Source: Streptomyces sp. NBC_00461
GTDB taxonomy: Bacteria; Actinomycetota; Actinomycetes; Streptomycetales; Streptomycetaceae
Assembly (NCBI RefSeq): GCF_036013935.1
Contig: NZ_CP107902.1
Coordinates: forward strand, 2,389,001-2,453,000
Reading direction: 5' to 3'
DNA: 64,000 nucleotides
Each line of letters starts with the position of its first letter. The first letter of the stretch is position 1. The position numbers and the translations under genes are program-made. Below are positions 29,943 to 41,618 of the stretch, piece after piece. The notes beneath the pieces are model-generated. The model was not told the DNA's origin, did no database searches, and saw nothing but the letters and a program-made list of their open reading frames with translations.

Positions 29943-30899
29943 ATGCCGCACGCCACACAGCACGCGGACGTCGCCACCGTCGCCACAGCGGAACTGGACT
30001 CGGCCCTGCGGGGTGGCCCCTTCCATGCCGCGCTGCGCGCCGCGATCGCCGCCCGTGGGCTGCCTCTGCAGCGCGTGCAGCACCATCTGTCGCGCTACGG
30101 GGTCAAGGTCGGCGTCACCAGCCTGAGTTACTGGCAGCAGGGCGCCCGGCGACCGCAGCGCCCCGAGTCCCTGCGGGCCGTGCGGGCGCTGGAGGAGATC
30201 CTGCAGCTGCCGGAGGAGTCCCTGATCCGGTTGCTCTCGGAGACCGACGAAGGCCCGTCCGCACAACGGGCCGCGGGCCGTTCCTACCGCTCCCTCGTGG
30301 AGGCGTCGGGCGTCCTGGAACGACTGCTGGCCGAACTCGGCTCGCCCCTGGACAGCGGGCTGCACACCCTGGGGCATCACGAGCGGATACGGATCGGATC
30401 GCACCGCGAGCTGGCGGGGCGCGAGTCCCACCACATCGTGCGCGCCCACAAGGACGGCGTCGACCGCTTCGTGGCCGTCCACCACGGCGACCCGGGGTGC
30501 GCTCCGGAGCGCATGGGGGTGCACGCGCTGGAGAACTGCCGCACGGGACGCATACGCGTGCACCACGAGACAGGTGTACTCGTCGCCGAGCTCCTCTTCG
30601 ACACCCGCCTGCGGGCCGGCGACACCTTCCTGTTCCGCTACGGCATCGAGGACGGCACCGCGGGTGTGTGCCGCGAGTACGTCCGCAGCTTCGGGCCCGC
30701 GGGCGGCCAGTACGCGCTCCAGGTGCGCTTCGACGAGCAGGCTCTGCCGTCCCACTGCCACCGCTTCGCCCAGCACTCCCCGGCGGCCCCACGCAGCGGC
30801 CGCCAGGAACTCGCCCTCACGGGCCGCCACCACTCGGTCCACCTCGTCGAGCCCCGGGTGCGGTCGGGGATCGTGGGGATCGGGTGGGACTGGGAATGA
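29943..30899 (+). CDS. XRE-type helix-turn-helix regulator, function unknown
   Basis: A 318-residue protein. Residues about 25-100 resemble an XRE/Cro helix-turn-helix (GVTSLSYWQQGARRPQRPES, then LRAVRALEEILQLPEESLIRLL). The remaining 220 residues are rich in His and Arg and contain HHETGVLVAELLFDTRLRAG and FRYGIEDGTAGVCREYVR; I recognise no named domain, though the beta-rich pattern suggests a sensing or cupin-like fold. The ATG at 29943 has AAAGG nine bases upstream; upstream codons in the same frame are not conserved in character. The gene stands alone between the response-regulator remnant and a LacI regulator. The preceding 200 bases (29735-29942) hold no other gene that I can support. 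Confidence 0.7.
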   Translation: MPHATQHADVATVATAELDSALRGGPFHAALRAAIAARGLPLQRVQHHLSRYGVKVGVTSLSYWQQGARRPQRPESLRAVRALEEILQLPEESLIRLLSETDEGPSAQRAAGRSYRSLVEASGVLERLLAELGSPLDSGLHTLGHHERIRIGSHRELAGRESHHIVRAHKDGVDRFVAVHHGDPGCAPERMGVHALENCRTGRIRVHHETGVLVAELLFDTRLRAGDTFLFRYGIEDGTAGVCREYVRSFGPAGGQYALQVRFDEQALPSHCHRFAQHSPAAPRSGRQELALTGRHHSVHLVEPRVRSGIVGIGWDWE

Positions 30900-30935
30900 G
30901 GCGGACGTAAGGGGCCGGCTCACGCAGAGCCCCGG

Positions 30936-30968
30936 GGTGAGGGACTCCCTGCGAGGTGAGGGACTCCC
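30936..30968 (+). repeat. Two direct copies of GGTGAGGGACTCCC
   Basis: Identical 14-mers at 30936-30949 and 30955-30968 with a 19-base period, just upstream of the LacI operator. No function can be assigned. Confidence 0.6.
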
Positions 30969-30988
30969 CTCACATGTGTGCGGCCGGC

Positions 30989-31018
30989 GACGTAAACGTT
31001 TGCGCAAGCGTTTACGTC
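30989..31018. promoter_or_regulatory. LacI-family operator, 30-bp palindrome
   Basis: Outer arms GACGTAAACG (30989-30998) and CGTTTACGTC (31009-31018) are exact complements and the centre TTTGCGCAAG departs from symmetry at one pair. The AAACGTTTGCGCAA core is what LacI/GalR proteins usually recognise. It is 79 bases upstream of the LacI gene, so autoregulation of the regulator-kinase unit is likely. Confidence 0.8.
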
Positions 31019-31096
31019 CGCTCTGGAATGAGATACCGTCCCGGCCGGAAGGCATGCTCTGCCGGCGAAGGGCCACGGTTCAGGAGGGGGTACGTC

Positions 31097-32233
31097 ATGG
31101 TCACCATGGCCGACGTCGCTCGCAGCGCCGGTGTCTCCGTCGCGACCGTGTCGCACGTCCTGAACGACACCCGGCCCGTCCTCCCCCACACCCGCCAGGC
31201 GGTCCTGGACGCCGTCGACCTGCTCGGCTACAGCCCGAACACCCTCGCCCGCTCCCTGGTGACCTCGCGCACCCGGTCCATCGGTCTCGCGGTGTCGGCG
31301 ATCAGCAACCCGTACTTCACGGAGATCCTCCAGGGCGTCGAGGCCGGCGCCCTGGAACACGGCTACAGCCTGCTCATCGCCGATCCGCACGACGACCCGG
31401 AGCACGAGCGCAAGGTCGTCCAACTGCTGCACGAACGCCGGGTCGACGGCATGATCGTCGCCCCGTCCGCGGACCCGGGCGAACTCGTCGCCTACCTCAG
31501 CCGGCACGGCGTACCGGCCGTGTTCCTCGACCGCCGCGTGGACTTCCCGGCCGACGGCACACCGCGCTACGACCAGGTCTGTACCGAGAGCACGCAGCCG
31601 ACCGCCCGGCTGGTCACCCACCTCGCCGAGCTCGGCCACCGCCGGATCGCCCTGGTCGCCGGCGCGCCCGGGTTCAGCACCACCCGCGAACGCATCGCCG
31701 GATACCGCAGCGGCCTCGCCGCCTCCGGGCTCCTCCCCGACGAACACCTCGTGGTGCACGGCAACTCCGAGTCCCTCGGCGCCGAACGCGCCACTGCGCA
31801 GCTCCTCTCCCTCGCCGACCCACCCACGGCACTTGTCACCGCCAACAACGCGATGACCATCGGCGCACTGCGTGCGCTGCGGGAACGCAGCCTGTCCGTG
31901 CCCGATGACATCGCCCTGTGCTGCTTCGACGACTTCGCCTGGGCGGACCTGTTCTCGCCCCGGCTCACCGCCGTCGCCCAGCCCAGCAGGGAACTCGGCG
32001 CCGAGGCGGTGCGGGTGCTCCTGGAACGCCTCGCCTCCCCGGACCGCCCCGCCCGCACTCTGCGACTCCCCTGCACCTTGGTCCACCGCACCTCCTGCGG
32101 CTGCCCGGAGGGGTCGGTGCAGTTCGAGCTTTCGCAGTTCGCCCTTCCCGACGTCACCGAACAGCCCGAGCCACACGGCGAGTTCGAGGAGCGCGAGGCC
32201 GCGAAGGCCGACGGGGCCGATAGGGCCCGATGA
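31097..32233 (+). CDS. LacI family transcriptional regulator
   Basis: DNA-binding sugar sensor, 378 residues. The N-terminal helix-turn-helix is textbook (MADVARSAGVSVATVSHVLN, about 4-23, with hinge GYSPNTLARSL near 48). The periplasmic-binding-like core follows (IGLAVSAISNPYFTEILQG near 65; ALVTANNAMTIGALRAL near 245; IALCCFDDFAWADLFSPRLT near 270). The C-terminus beyond about 340 has CGCPEG and then an acidic tail not seen in most homologues. ATG 31097 has AGGAGGGGG eight bases upstream. The sugar kinase begins 89 bases downstream, so the likely inducer is that kinase's substrate. Confidence 0.93.
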   Translation: MVTMADVARSAGVSVATVSHVLNDTRPVLPHTRQAVLDAVDLLGYSPNTLARSLVTSRTRSIGLAVSAISNPYFTEILQGVEAGALEHGYSLLIADPHDDPEHERKVVQLLHERRVDGMIVAPSADPGELVAYLSRHGVPAVFLDRRVDFPADGTPRYDQVCTESTQPTARLVTHLAELGHRRIALVAGAPGFSTTRERIAGYRSGLAASGLLPDEHLVVHGNSESLGAERATAQLLSLADPPTALVTANNAMTIGALRALRERSLSVPDDIALCCFDDFAWADLFSPRLTAVAQPSRELGAEAVRVLLERLASPDRPARTLRLPCTLVHRTSCGCPEGSVQFELSQFALPDVTEQPEPHGEFEEREAAKADGADRAR

Positions 32234-32322
32234 GGCCGAACGGCCCGAGCGTGAAAAGACCGCAGAGTTGGAGCAGTCCGAGCAGTTCGAGAAGTTCGAA
32301 CAGTCGAGAAAGGAACCGTCTC

Positions 32323-33234
32323 GTGATCGTCGTCGCCGGTGAGGCTCTGATCGACCTGGTACCGCACGGCACCGGTGCCCTCGCGGCCCTCAAACCGGCG
32401 CTCGGCGGCGGCCCGTACAACACGGCCGTGGCGCTCGGCCGCCTCGGCTCCCCCACCGCCTTCTGCTCCCGTACCTCGCACGACGCCTTCGGCGAGGCGC
32501 TGCTCGACCGACTCCGGGAGGCGGGCGTGGACGTCTCGGCCGTGCAGCGCGGTCCGGAGCCGACCACCCTCGCCCTCGCCACGCTCGACGGGAACGGCTC
32601 GGCCGCCTACTCCTTCTATGTCGAGGGCACCGCGGACCGGCTGTTCGCCACACCGCAGGCGCTGCCCGCCGAGACACGAGCCGTGTCCTTCGGCACCTGC
32701 TCGCTCGTCCTGGAGCCCGGCGCGACCGCCTACGAGAGCCTGATGCGGACCGCTGCCGCCCAAGGCGTCTTCACCGCGCTCGACCCCAACATCAGGGCGG
32801 GGCTGATCCCTGATGCGGACGCCTATCGTGCCCGCTTCACGAGCTGGCTGCCCTCGGTGACGCTGCTCAAGCTCTCCGAGGAGGACGCCCTCTGGCTGGG
32901 CGGCACCCCGCGCGAGTGGCTGGCCGCCGGACCCGCGGCGGTCGTGATCACCCATGGCGGGGACGGGCTGACCGCCTTCACCCGGGACGGAACGGTGCAC
33001 GCCGTACCGGGCGAGAAGGTCGACGTGGTGGACACGATCGGCGCCGGTGACACCGTGAACGCCGCTCTCCTGCATGCTCTGGCCGCCCAGGACGCCCTGT
33101 CCGCCGAGTCGCTCCTGGGACTGGGCGCCGACGGCTGGACGAGGCTGCTGCGATTCGCGGCGCGCGCAGCCGCGATCACCTGCTCCCGGGCAGGCGCAGA
33201 GCCGCCGTACGCCTCCGAACTCGGGGACTGGTAA
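32323..33234 (+). CDS. PfkB family carbohydrate kinase (fructokinase-like)
   Basis: Ribokinase-fold sugar kinase, 303 residues. PfkB motif 1 is GGGPYNTAVALGRLG near 28-42, and motif 2 with the catalytic Asp is DTIGAGDTVNAALLHAL near 230-246. The N-terminus VIVVAGEALIDLVP is typical of fructokinases and 2-keto-3-deoxygluconate kinases; the sugar cannot be fixed from sequence. The start is GTG 32323 with AAAGGAA eight bases upstream. It pairs with the LacI gene, but no transporter is adjacent. Confidence 0.9.
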   Translation: MIVVAGEALIDLVPHGTGALAALKPALGGGPYNTAVALGRLGSPTAFCSRTSHDAFGEALLDRLREAGVDVSAVQRGPEPTTLALATLDGNGSAAYSFYVEGTADRLFATPQALPAETRAVSFGTCSLVLEPGATAYESLMRTAAAQGVFTALDPNIRAGLIPDADAYRARFTSWLPSVTLLKLSEEDALWLGGTPREWLAAGPAAVVITHGGDGLTAFTRDGTVHAVPGEKVDVVDTIGAGDTVNAALLHALAAQDALSAESLLGLGADGWTRLLRFAARAAAITCSRAGAEPPYASELGDW

Positions 33235-33321
33235 GGGGCGTTCGGCTTTCCTTCGCTGATTCCGCTGTTCAGGAGTCAAGGTTCGTCGTAGCCGTGGATC
33301 AGGCGGCTGATCTTGCAACGA

Positions 33322-33356
33322 GCGGCGCCCCGCGGGGAGTTCCCACGGGGCGCCGC
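33322..33356. terminator. Bidirectional terminator between the sugar kinase and uvrA
   Basis: GCGGCGCCCCG (33322-33332) pairs perfectly with CGGGGCGCCGC (33346-33356), followed by ACTTTT on the plus strand. It lies between convergent stops at 33234 and 33372. Confidence 0.85.
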
Positions 33357-33371
33357 ACTTTTCCGGATTGT

Positions 33372-36437
<3,066 letters not shown>

Positions 36438-36493
36438 GCCGGTCCGCACCTTTCTTGAGAGAAGTGACAGGGGCGAGGCCCCCGTGCTTTCTC

Positions 36494-36516
36494 AGACTAG
36501 GGGGAGCCACTGACAA
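36494..36516 (-). promoter_or_regulatory. PafBC/RecA-independent DNA-damage promoter of uvrA
   Basis: Minus-strand TTGTCAGTG (36508-36516), 8 bases, TAGTCT (36494-36499): full match to TTGTCRGTG-N8-TANNNT. The expected transcript has a leader of about 50 bases. Confidence 0.85.
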
Positions 36517-36660
36517 CGCCGGTCGGATTCCGGGATGCATAACAATCCCCGACCATCCAGCATGCCCGACGCCACTCCCGACCATATAGCACGTGCATTC
36601 GATTTATGGCACGGCTTCACCACCTTCACCCAAAGGTGTGGCGGGGCTAGGGTCAGCACC

Positions 36661-37347
36661 ATGATTGATCACGGTCATGACCTGGCGTCTGTACGTGACG
36701 CGACCGACCGGCTGCTCACCGCAGCCGCCAAACTGGACAACGCCTCGGCGGCCGGACCGTCACGGCTTCCCGGCTGGACCCGCGGCCACGTCCTCGCCCA
36801 CCTCGCCCGCAACGCGGACGCCCTTGTGAACGTCCTCCGGGGTCGTCCCATGTACGCATCCGGGGACGCCCGCGACGCCGACATCGAGCGGGACGCCCCG
36901 CGCCCGATCGACGTCCAGCTCGCCGACCTGCGCGACAGCGCGGCCCGCTTCCAGGAGACGGGAGCCGCGCCCGCGGACTGGTCGCGCACGGTGGAGCTGC
37001 GCAACGGGGTCACCGACTCGGCGTCCATGGTGCCGTTCCGTCGATGGGCCGAGGTGGAGCTGCACCACGTGGACCTCGGCATCGGGTACGAGCTGGAGGA
37101 TCTGCCGACGGAGTTCTCGGAGCGGGAGATCGACTTCCTCGCCGAGCGCTTCTCGGGGCACCCAGGGGTGACCGCCGCACGTCTGACGGACGCCGCGCGC
37201 GCGTGGCGGACGGGCCGGGAGGCGACGGAGCCGGAGGTCACCGTCTCGGGCCCGGCGCCCGAACTGCTCGGCTGGCTCGCCGGACGCAGCGACGGCTCCG
37301 GGCTGACCGTGGAGGGCGGCTCGCTGCCGGCGCTTCCCCCGCTGTGA
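36661..37347 (+). CDS. Maleylpyruvate isomerase family mycothiol-dependent enzyme
   Basis: A 228-residue DinB-like four-helix protein. Members include mycothiol-dependent maleylpyruvate isomerase and mycothiol S-transferases. The motif RLPGWTRGHVLAHLARNADAL (about 37-57) carries the first metal-ligand His, and RWAEVELHHVDLGIGYELED near 138-157 carries the others. The C-terminal MDMPI subdomain is GPAPELLGWLAGRSDG. The reaction of this member is unknown. ATG 36661 lies 7 bases below a TAGGGT -10 box (36648-36653) with TTCACC 17 bases upstream, and there is no Shine-Dalgarno sequence, so it is probably leaderless. Confidence 0.88.
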   Translation: MIDHGHDLASVRDATDRLLTAAAKLDNASAAGPSRLPGWTRGHVLAHLARNADALVNVLRGRPMYASGDARDADIERDAPRPIDVQLADLRDSAARFQETGAAPADWSRTVELRNGVTDSASMVPFRRWAEVELHHVDLGIGYELEDLPTEFSEREIDFLAERFSGHPGVTAARLTDAARAWRTGREATEPEVTVSGPAPELLGWLAGRSDGSGLTVEGGSLPALPPL

Positions 37348-37402
37348 CGTCGCCGCCTATGGCGGGGGACCGGGTGCGCTCCCCCGCTATAGGCTGGCCG
37401 TC

Positions 37403-38059
37403 ATGACGTACAGCGGACAGGTGACGGTCGGCGGCCCGGCGGACGTGCACGAGCTGAAGGACCTGATGATCACCAAGATCGCGGTCGGCCCGATGGACAA
37501 CAACGCCTATCTGCTGCGCTGCCGGGCCACCGATGAGCAGCTGCTGATCGACGCCGCCAACGACGCGGACACGCTGCTCGGCATGATCGGTGACGACGGC
37601 ATCGCCTCCGTCGTCACGACGCATCAGCACGGCGACCACTGGCAGGCGCTCGAGCGGGTCGTCACGGCTACCGGCGCCCGCACGTACGCGGGCCGGGACG
37701 ACGCCACCGGCATCCCCGTGCCGACCGACGTCCTCGTCGACGACGGCGACACGATCCGGGTGGGGAGCGTGGAGCTGACCGCGCGCCATCTGGTCGGGCA
37801 CACGCCGGGCTCGATCGCCCTCGTGTACGACGACCCGCACGGGCACCCTCATGTGTTCACCGGGGACTGCCTCTTCCCCGGGGGTGTCGGCAACACCCGT
37901 AAGGATCCGAAGGCGTTCGCCAGTCTGATGCGCGACGTCGAGACGAAGATCTTCGGTGCGCTCCCGGACGAGACGTGGGTCTACCCGGGACACGGCAACG
38001 ACACGACCCTGGGCGCGGAACGACCGCATCTGCCGGAGTGGCACGCGCGCGGGTGGTGA
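37403..38059 (+). CDS. MBL fold metallo-hydrolase (glyoxalase II-like)
   Basis: Cytoplasmic metallo-beta-lactamase-fold hydrolase of 218 residues. The metal motif THQHGDHW (about 73-80) fits His-x-His-x-Asp-His; further ligands are in HLVGHTPGSIAL near 131, FTGDCLFPGG near 152 and YPGHGNDTTL near 196. Such proteins act on thioesters or sulfur adducts. Its position after a mycothiol-type enzyme makes a mycothiol-adduct hydrolase conceivable, but this is inference. The ATG at 37403 is 7 bases below TAGGCT (37390-37395) and lacks a Shine-Dalgarno sequence, suggesting leaderless translation. Confidence 0.9.
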   Translation: MTYSGQVTVGGPADVHELKDLMITKIAVGPMDNNAYLLRCRATDEQLLIDAANDADTLLGMIGDDGIASVVTTHQHGDHWQALERVVTATGARTYAGRDDATGIPVPTDVLVDDGDTIRVGSVELTARHLVGHTPGSIALVYDDPHGHPHVFTGDCLFPGGVGNTRKDPKAFASLMRDVETKIFGALPDETWVYPGHGNDTTLGAERPHLPEWHARGW

Positions 38060-38074
38060 ACACCGCCGGACGGG

Positions 38075-38099
38075 GGCGCGCAGAAGTTGTCTGCGCGCC
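38075..38099 (+). terminator. Terminator after the MBL hydrolase
   Basis: GGCGCGCAGA (38075-38084) pairs perfectly with TCTGCGCGCC (38090-38099) around AGTTG, 16 bases after the stop codon. Confidence 0.8.
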
Positions 38100-38124
38100 G
38101 CGCATAGTCCACCGCACGCGCCCC

Positions 38125-38141
38125 GTGTGAACCGTTCACAC
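38125..38141. promoter_or_regulatory. 17-bp palindrome, possible operator
   Basis: GTGTGAACCGTTCACAC has perfect 7-base arms around CCG. It is in the leader region of the amino-acid importer. The binding protein is not evident; the half-site spacing does not fit the actinobacterial LexA box. Confidence 0.4.
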
Positions 38142-38386
38142 ACGCCGGAGCCAAGTGCACGCTCCCGGCGCACCTTGTTGCGCAGTCAACTGGAAGCAGC
38201 CCCGCACAGGATGACGGCTCCTGGGCGGTACGGGCCGCCGGTCTTTCGATCCCCGCCCTCGACCGGCGGCCCCGGCGCGTTCCCTGTCCGGAAACTGTTC
38301 ACAGGACTGCAACACCCGTTCCCACTATGCGGACAATTGTAGTCGTGACCTCGACAAACGGGAGGTCGTACTGCCAATCTCCCGCC

Positions 38387-39271
38387 ATGTACCTCGCCCC
38401 TCGCGCACTGCGCCGCGCCGTCGCCGCGGCAACCATCGCCCTGCTTGCCACAGCCGTCGGCTGTGCCCCGCAGCCGGAGGAGAAGGCGGCGGCCGCGCCG
38501 TCCGGGTCGGCCGGGAACACCTGCGCCAAGGGCAAGTTGGCCACCCAGACGTCCGGCAAGCTGACGATCGCCACCGACGAGCCCGCGTACGAGCCGTGGT
38601 TCAAGGACGACAAGCCCGCCAACGGCAAAGGCTACGAGTCGGCCGTCGCCTACGCCGTGGCACAGCGGCTCGGCTACGGCAAGAGCGCCGTCGTCTGGCA
38701 GAGCGTGCCCTTCAACAAGGCCTTCGCGCCCGGTGTGAAGACCTTCGACTTCGACATCAACCAGGTGTCGATCAGTGCCGAGCGCAAGAAGGCCGTCGAC
38801 TTCTCGTCCGGCTACTACGACGTACGCCAGGCCGTGATCGCCCTCAAGAGCTCGAAGGCCGCGAAGGCGTCCAGCATCGCCGATCTGAAGGGCCTCAAAC
38901 TGGGCGCCCAGGTCGGCACCACCAGCCTCGACTACATCACCGACGTGGTGAAGCCGAAGCAGGAGGCCGCGGTCTACGCCAAGAACGACCAGGCCAAGTC
39001 CGCGCTGAAGAACGGCCAGGTGGACGCCATCGTCGTCGACCTGCCGACCGCCTTCTACATCACCGCTGCCGAAGTGACGGACGCGAAGATCGTCGGGCAG
39101 TTCGAGAACCAGGGCGGTACGCCGGAGCAGTTCGGGCTCGTGCTCGACAAGGGCAGCGCGCTCACCTCGTGCGTCACGAGCGCCGTGGACGCCCTGCGCA
39201 AGGACGGCACGCTCGCGAAGATCGAGAAGCAGTGGCTCTCCGACGCCGTCGACGCCCCGGTCCTCAAGTGA
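38387..39271 (+). CDS. Amino-acid ABC transporter substrate-binding lipoprotein
   Basis: Family-3 extracellular solute-binding protein, 294 residues. The signal sequence ends in a lipobox (ATAVGC, mature Cys near residue 27), so it is a surface lipoprotein. Family features: KLTIATDEPAYEPWF near 55-69, GYESAVAYAVAQRLGYG near 83 and FDFDINQVSISAERKKAVDF near 125. Polar or glutamine/glutamate-type substrates are usual for the family. The ATG at 38387 (MYLAPRALRRAV) gives a proper signal peptide; an upstream ATG at 38327 would add 20 non-signal residues. The stop overlaps the permease GTG. Confidence 0.92.
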   Translation: MYLAPRALRRAVAAATIALLATAVGCAPQPEEKAAAAPSGSAGNTCAKGKLATQTSGKLTIATDEPAYEPWFKDDKPANGKGYESAVAYAVAQRLGYGKSAVVWQSVPFNKAFAPGVKTFDFDINQVSISAERKKAVDFSSGYYDVRQAVIALKSSKAAKASSIADLKGLKLGAQVGTTSLDYITDVVKPKQEAAVYAKNDQAKSALKNGQVDAIVVDLPTAFYITAAEVTDAKIVGQFENQGGTPEQFGLVLDKGSALTSCVTSAVDALRKDGTLAKIEKQWLSDAVDAPVLK

Positions 39272-40185
39272 CGGTCGCGAAGGAGGAGTCCGGCCGCGAC
39301 AGCGCGGACGACACGGGTGACATGCCCGGCGGGGGCGACGACTACGTCCCGTCGCAGCGGCGGATCGAGCGCGAGGCCTTCAAACGCGCGCGTGCCCGCC
39401 GCGCGACGGCTCTCGCGGCGCTCTCGACCCTCGTCACGGGCATCGTCCTCTACCTGATCGTCGTCAACGCGCCCGGCTGGCCGCGCACCAAGGAGACGTT
39501 CTTCGACTGGCAGTACGCGCGCGAGGCGTTCCCCAAAGTCCTCGAAGGGCTGTGGCTGAACGTCCGGCTGCTGCTGATCTGCGGCGTGGCGGTGCTGGTC
39601 CTCGGCATGATGATCGCCATCGCGCGCACGCTGCGCGGGCCCGTGTTCTTCCCTCTCAGGTTCCTGGCTGCCGCGTACACCGACTTCTTCCGCGGGCTGC
39701 CGCTGATCATCAACCTGATGATCGTGGTCCTCGGCGTTCCGGCGCTGCGCCTGCAGGGTGTGACCGTCGACCCGGTGCTTCTCGGCGGTACGGCGCTCAC
39801 GCTCACGTACTCGGCGTATGTGGCCGAGGTGTTCCGCGCCGGCATCGAGTCCGTGCACCCCTCGCAGCGCGCGGCGGCCCGCTCGCTCGGCCTCAGCAAC
39901 CGGCAGGCGCTGCGACACGTCGTCCTCCCGCAGGCCGTGCGCCGCCAGGTGCCGCCCCTGCTCAACGACCTGGTGTCGCTGCAGAAGGACACCGGTCTCG
40001 TGTCGATCGGCGGTGCCATCGACGCCGTACGGGCCGCGGACATCATCGTGGGGCGCAGCCTCAACTACACGCCGTACATCGTCGCGGGCCTGGTCTTCGT
40101 GGCGCTGACCATCCCGATGACCCGCTTCACGGACTGGGTGACGGCCCGGATGGACCGCCGGCGGGCCCAGGGAGGATCGATATGA
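39268..40185 (+). CDS. Amino-acid ABC transporter permease, HisM/GlnP type
   Basis: Membrane component of a polar amino-acid uptake system, 305 residues. A hydrophilic N-terminal segment of about 55 residues precedes helix 1 (TALAALSTLVTGIVLYLIVV). The BPD_transp motif IESVHPSQRAAARSLGLSNR and HVVLPQAVRRQVPPLLND follow near 200-240. The start is GTG 39268, overlapping the binding-protein stop by four bases; the stop overlaps the ATPase ATG in the same way. Only one permease gene is present, so it should act as a homodimer. Confidence 0.93.
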   Translation: MTVAKEESGRDSADDTGDMPGGGDDYVPSQRRIEREAFKRARARRATALAALSTLVTGIVLYLIVVNAPGWPRTKETFFDWQYAREAFPKVLEGLWLNVRLLLICGVAVLVLGMMIAIARTLRGPVFFPLRFLAAAYTDFFRGLPLIINLMIVVLGVPALRLQGVTVDPVLLGGTALTLTYSAYVAEVFRAGIESVHPSQRAAARSLGLSNRQALRHVVLPQAVRRQVPPLLNDLVSLQKDTGLVSIGGAIDAVRAADIIVGRSLNYTPYIVAGLVFVALTIPMTRFTDWVTARMDRRRAQGGSI

Positions 40186-40934
40186 GCGACGCGCCCGTGC
40201 TGCGCATGGAGTCCGTGCGCAAGGCCTTCGGCGACTCGGTCGTCCTGCGGGACGTCGACCTGGAGGTCGCGCCGCACACGGTGACCGCGCTGATCGGCGC
40301 CTCGGGGTCCGGGAAGTCGACGCTGCTGCGGTGCGCCAACCTCCTGGAGGAGATCGACGACGGCGCGATCTGGCTGGACGGCGAGGAGATCACCGATCCG
40401 CGCGTCGACCAGGACGCGGTACGCCGTCGTATCGGCGTCGTCTTCCAGGCGTACAACCTCTTTCCGCACATGACCGTCCTGGACAACATCACCCTCGCCC
40501 CGCGGCGCGTGCACGGCGCCTCCCGCGCGGAGGCCGAGGAGCGCGCCCGGGAGCTTCTGGAGCGGCTCGGCCTTGCCGGGAAGGCGGGCGAGTTCCCGGA
40601 CCGGCTGAGCGGCGGTCAGCAGCAGCGTGTGGCGATCGTGCGTGCTCTCGCGGTACGGCCCCGGCTGCTGCTGTTCGACGAGATCACCGCGGCCCTCGAC
40701 CCGGAGCTCGTCGGTGAGGTCCTCGCCGTCGTACGTGACCTCAAGGACGACGGCATGACCATGGTGCTGGCGACGCACGAGATGGGCTTCGCCCGGGACG
40801 TCGCCGACCAGGTTTGTTTTCTGGACGGAGGCGTGGTCCTGGAGCGCGGAACCGCCGCGCAGATCTTCGGCGATCCGCAGCAGGAGCGCACACAGCGGTT
40901 CCTGCGGCGGATCGTGGAAGCGGGGCGGCTGTAA
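40182..40934 (+). CDS. Amino-acid ABC transporter ATP-binding protein, GlnQ/HisP type
   Basis: Cytoplasmic ATPase, 250 residues. Walker [14 protein letters not shown] near 38, Q-loop FQAYNLFPHMTV near 87, signature LSGGQQQRVAIVRAL near 142, Walker B LLLFDEITAALDPE near 165 and H-loop LATHEMGFARDVADQV near 197. The ATG at 40182 has GGAGG six bases upstream and is in ATGA overlap with the permease. It is the last of the three genes of the importer. Confidence 0.94.
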   Translation: MSDAPVLRMESVRKAFGDSVVLRDVDLEVAPHTVTALIGASGSGKSTLLRCANLLEEIDDGAIWLDGEEITDPRVDQDAVRRRIGVVFQAYNLFPHMTVLDNITLAPRRVHGASRAEAEERARELLERLGLAGKAGEFPDRLSGGQQQRVAIVRALAVRPRLLLFDEITAALDPELVGEVLAVVRDLKDDGMTMVLATHEMGFARDVADQVCFLDGGVVLERGTAAQIFGDPQQERTQRFLRRIVEAGRL

Positions 40935-40959
40935 GGGGCGCGCGCCTGGACGTCGGGGC

Positions 40960-41433
40960 TTACGCGTCGGCCTGAGCCGCCCCCGCCAGCGCCGCGACGC
41001 GTTCCACGCCGAACACGTAGCCCTGCACACCGCACCCGGCGATGACGCCGTCGGCACGGAGCGAGACGTACGAATGGTGCCGGAACGACTCGCGCTGGTG
41101 GATGTTGGAGATGTGCACCTCCAACACGGGCAGCCCGTCACAGGTGTTGAGAGCGTCCAGAATCGCGACCGAGGTGTGGGAGTAGGCACCGGGATTGATG
41201 ACGATCCCGCAGTGGTTGAGCCGCGCCTCGTGGATCCAGTCGACCAACTCGCCCTCGTGGTTGGACTGACGGAAGTCCACCGTGCCGCCGTGCGCGGCCG
41301 CCGCCTTGGCGCACAGGGCCTCGACGTCGGCGAGGGTGTCCTTGCCGTAGATCTCGGGCTGGCGCTGGCCGAGCAGGTTCAGGTTGGGCCCGTTGAGAAT
41401 CATGATCGGGGCGTTGGCCAGGGTGCGGGGCAC
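40960..41433 (-). CDS. aroQ: 3-dehydroquinate dehydratase, type II
   Basis: Third shikimate-pathway enzyme, a dodecamer in this class, 157 residues. The family start [19 protein letters not shown] (catalytic Tyr near residue 29) is clear, followed by [18 protein letters not shown] and the catalytic-His region [16 protein letters not shown] [19 protein letters not shown]. The start is GTG 41433, with GGAGG five bases upstream, giving [15 protein letters not shown]; the frame to 41499 is not conserved. It converges with the amino-acid importer, 25 bases apart. Confidence 0.97.
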   Translation of the reverse strand: MPRTLANAPIMILNGPNLNLLGQRQPEIYGKDTLADVEALCAKAAAAHGGTVDFRQSNHEGELVDWIHEARLNHCGIVINPGAYSHTSVAILDALNTCDGLPVLEVHISNIHQRESFRHHSYVSLRADGVIAGCGVQGYVFGVERVAALAGAAQADA

Positions 41434-41618
41434 GGTTCCTCCGGTCCGGTCGGGGTGGGGCGATCCGGCGAAGGACCGCTGCTCGGACCGGTCTATCACG
41501 CTGTATCAACGGTGGACCGGCCCGTATCCTCCCGGCGCATCACCCTCACGTACTGACGCTGCCCACACGCACCCGCGCGCCCCCGTAACCCGCGATCACC
41601 GTGGGTAGTTGACGCGGC

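Larger units (their letters stand above)
38060..38386. other. 327-base intergenic region before the amino-acid importer
   Basis: No gene is supported here. It contains a terminator hairpin (38075-38099), a 17-base palindrome (38125-38141) and, close to the downstream gene, a relatively AT-rich stretch that should hold the promoter of the binding-protein operon. Confidence 0.6.

Noticed and set aside
36538..36660. Small gene before the mycothiol-type enzyme (in-frame ATG at 36535)
   Set aside because: The extension has no coding character and covers the probable promoter with its TAGGGT box; the ATG at 36661 fits the family.
38125..38141. LexA (SOS) box at the GTGTGAACCGTTCACAC palindrome
   Set aside because: The Streptomyces LexA site needs GAAC-N4-GTTC; here the halves overlap with the wrong spacing.
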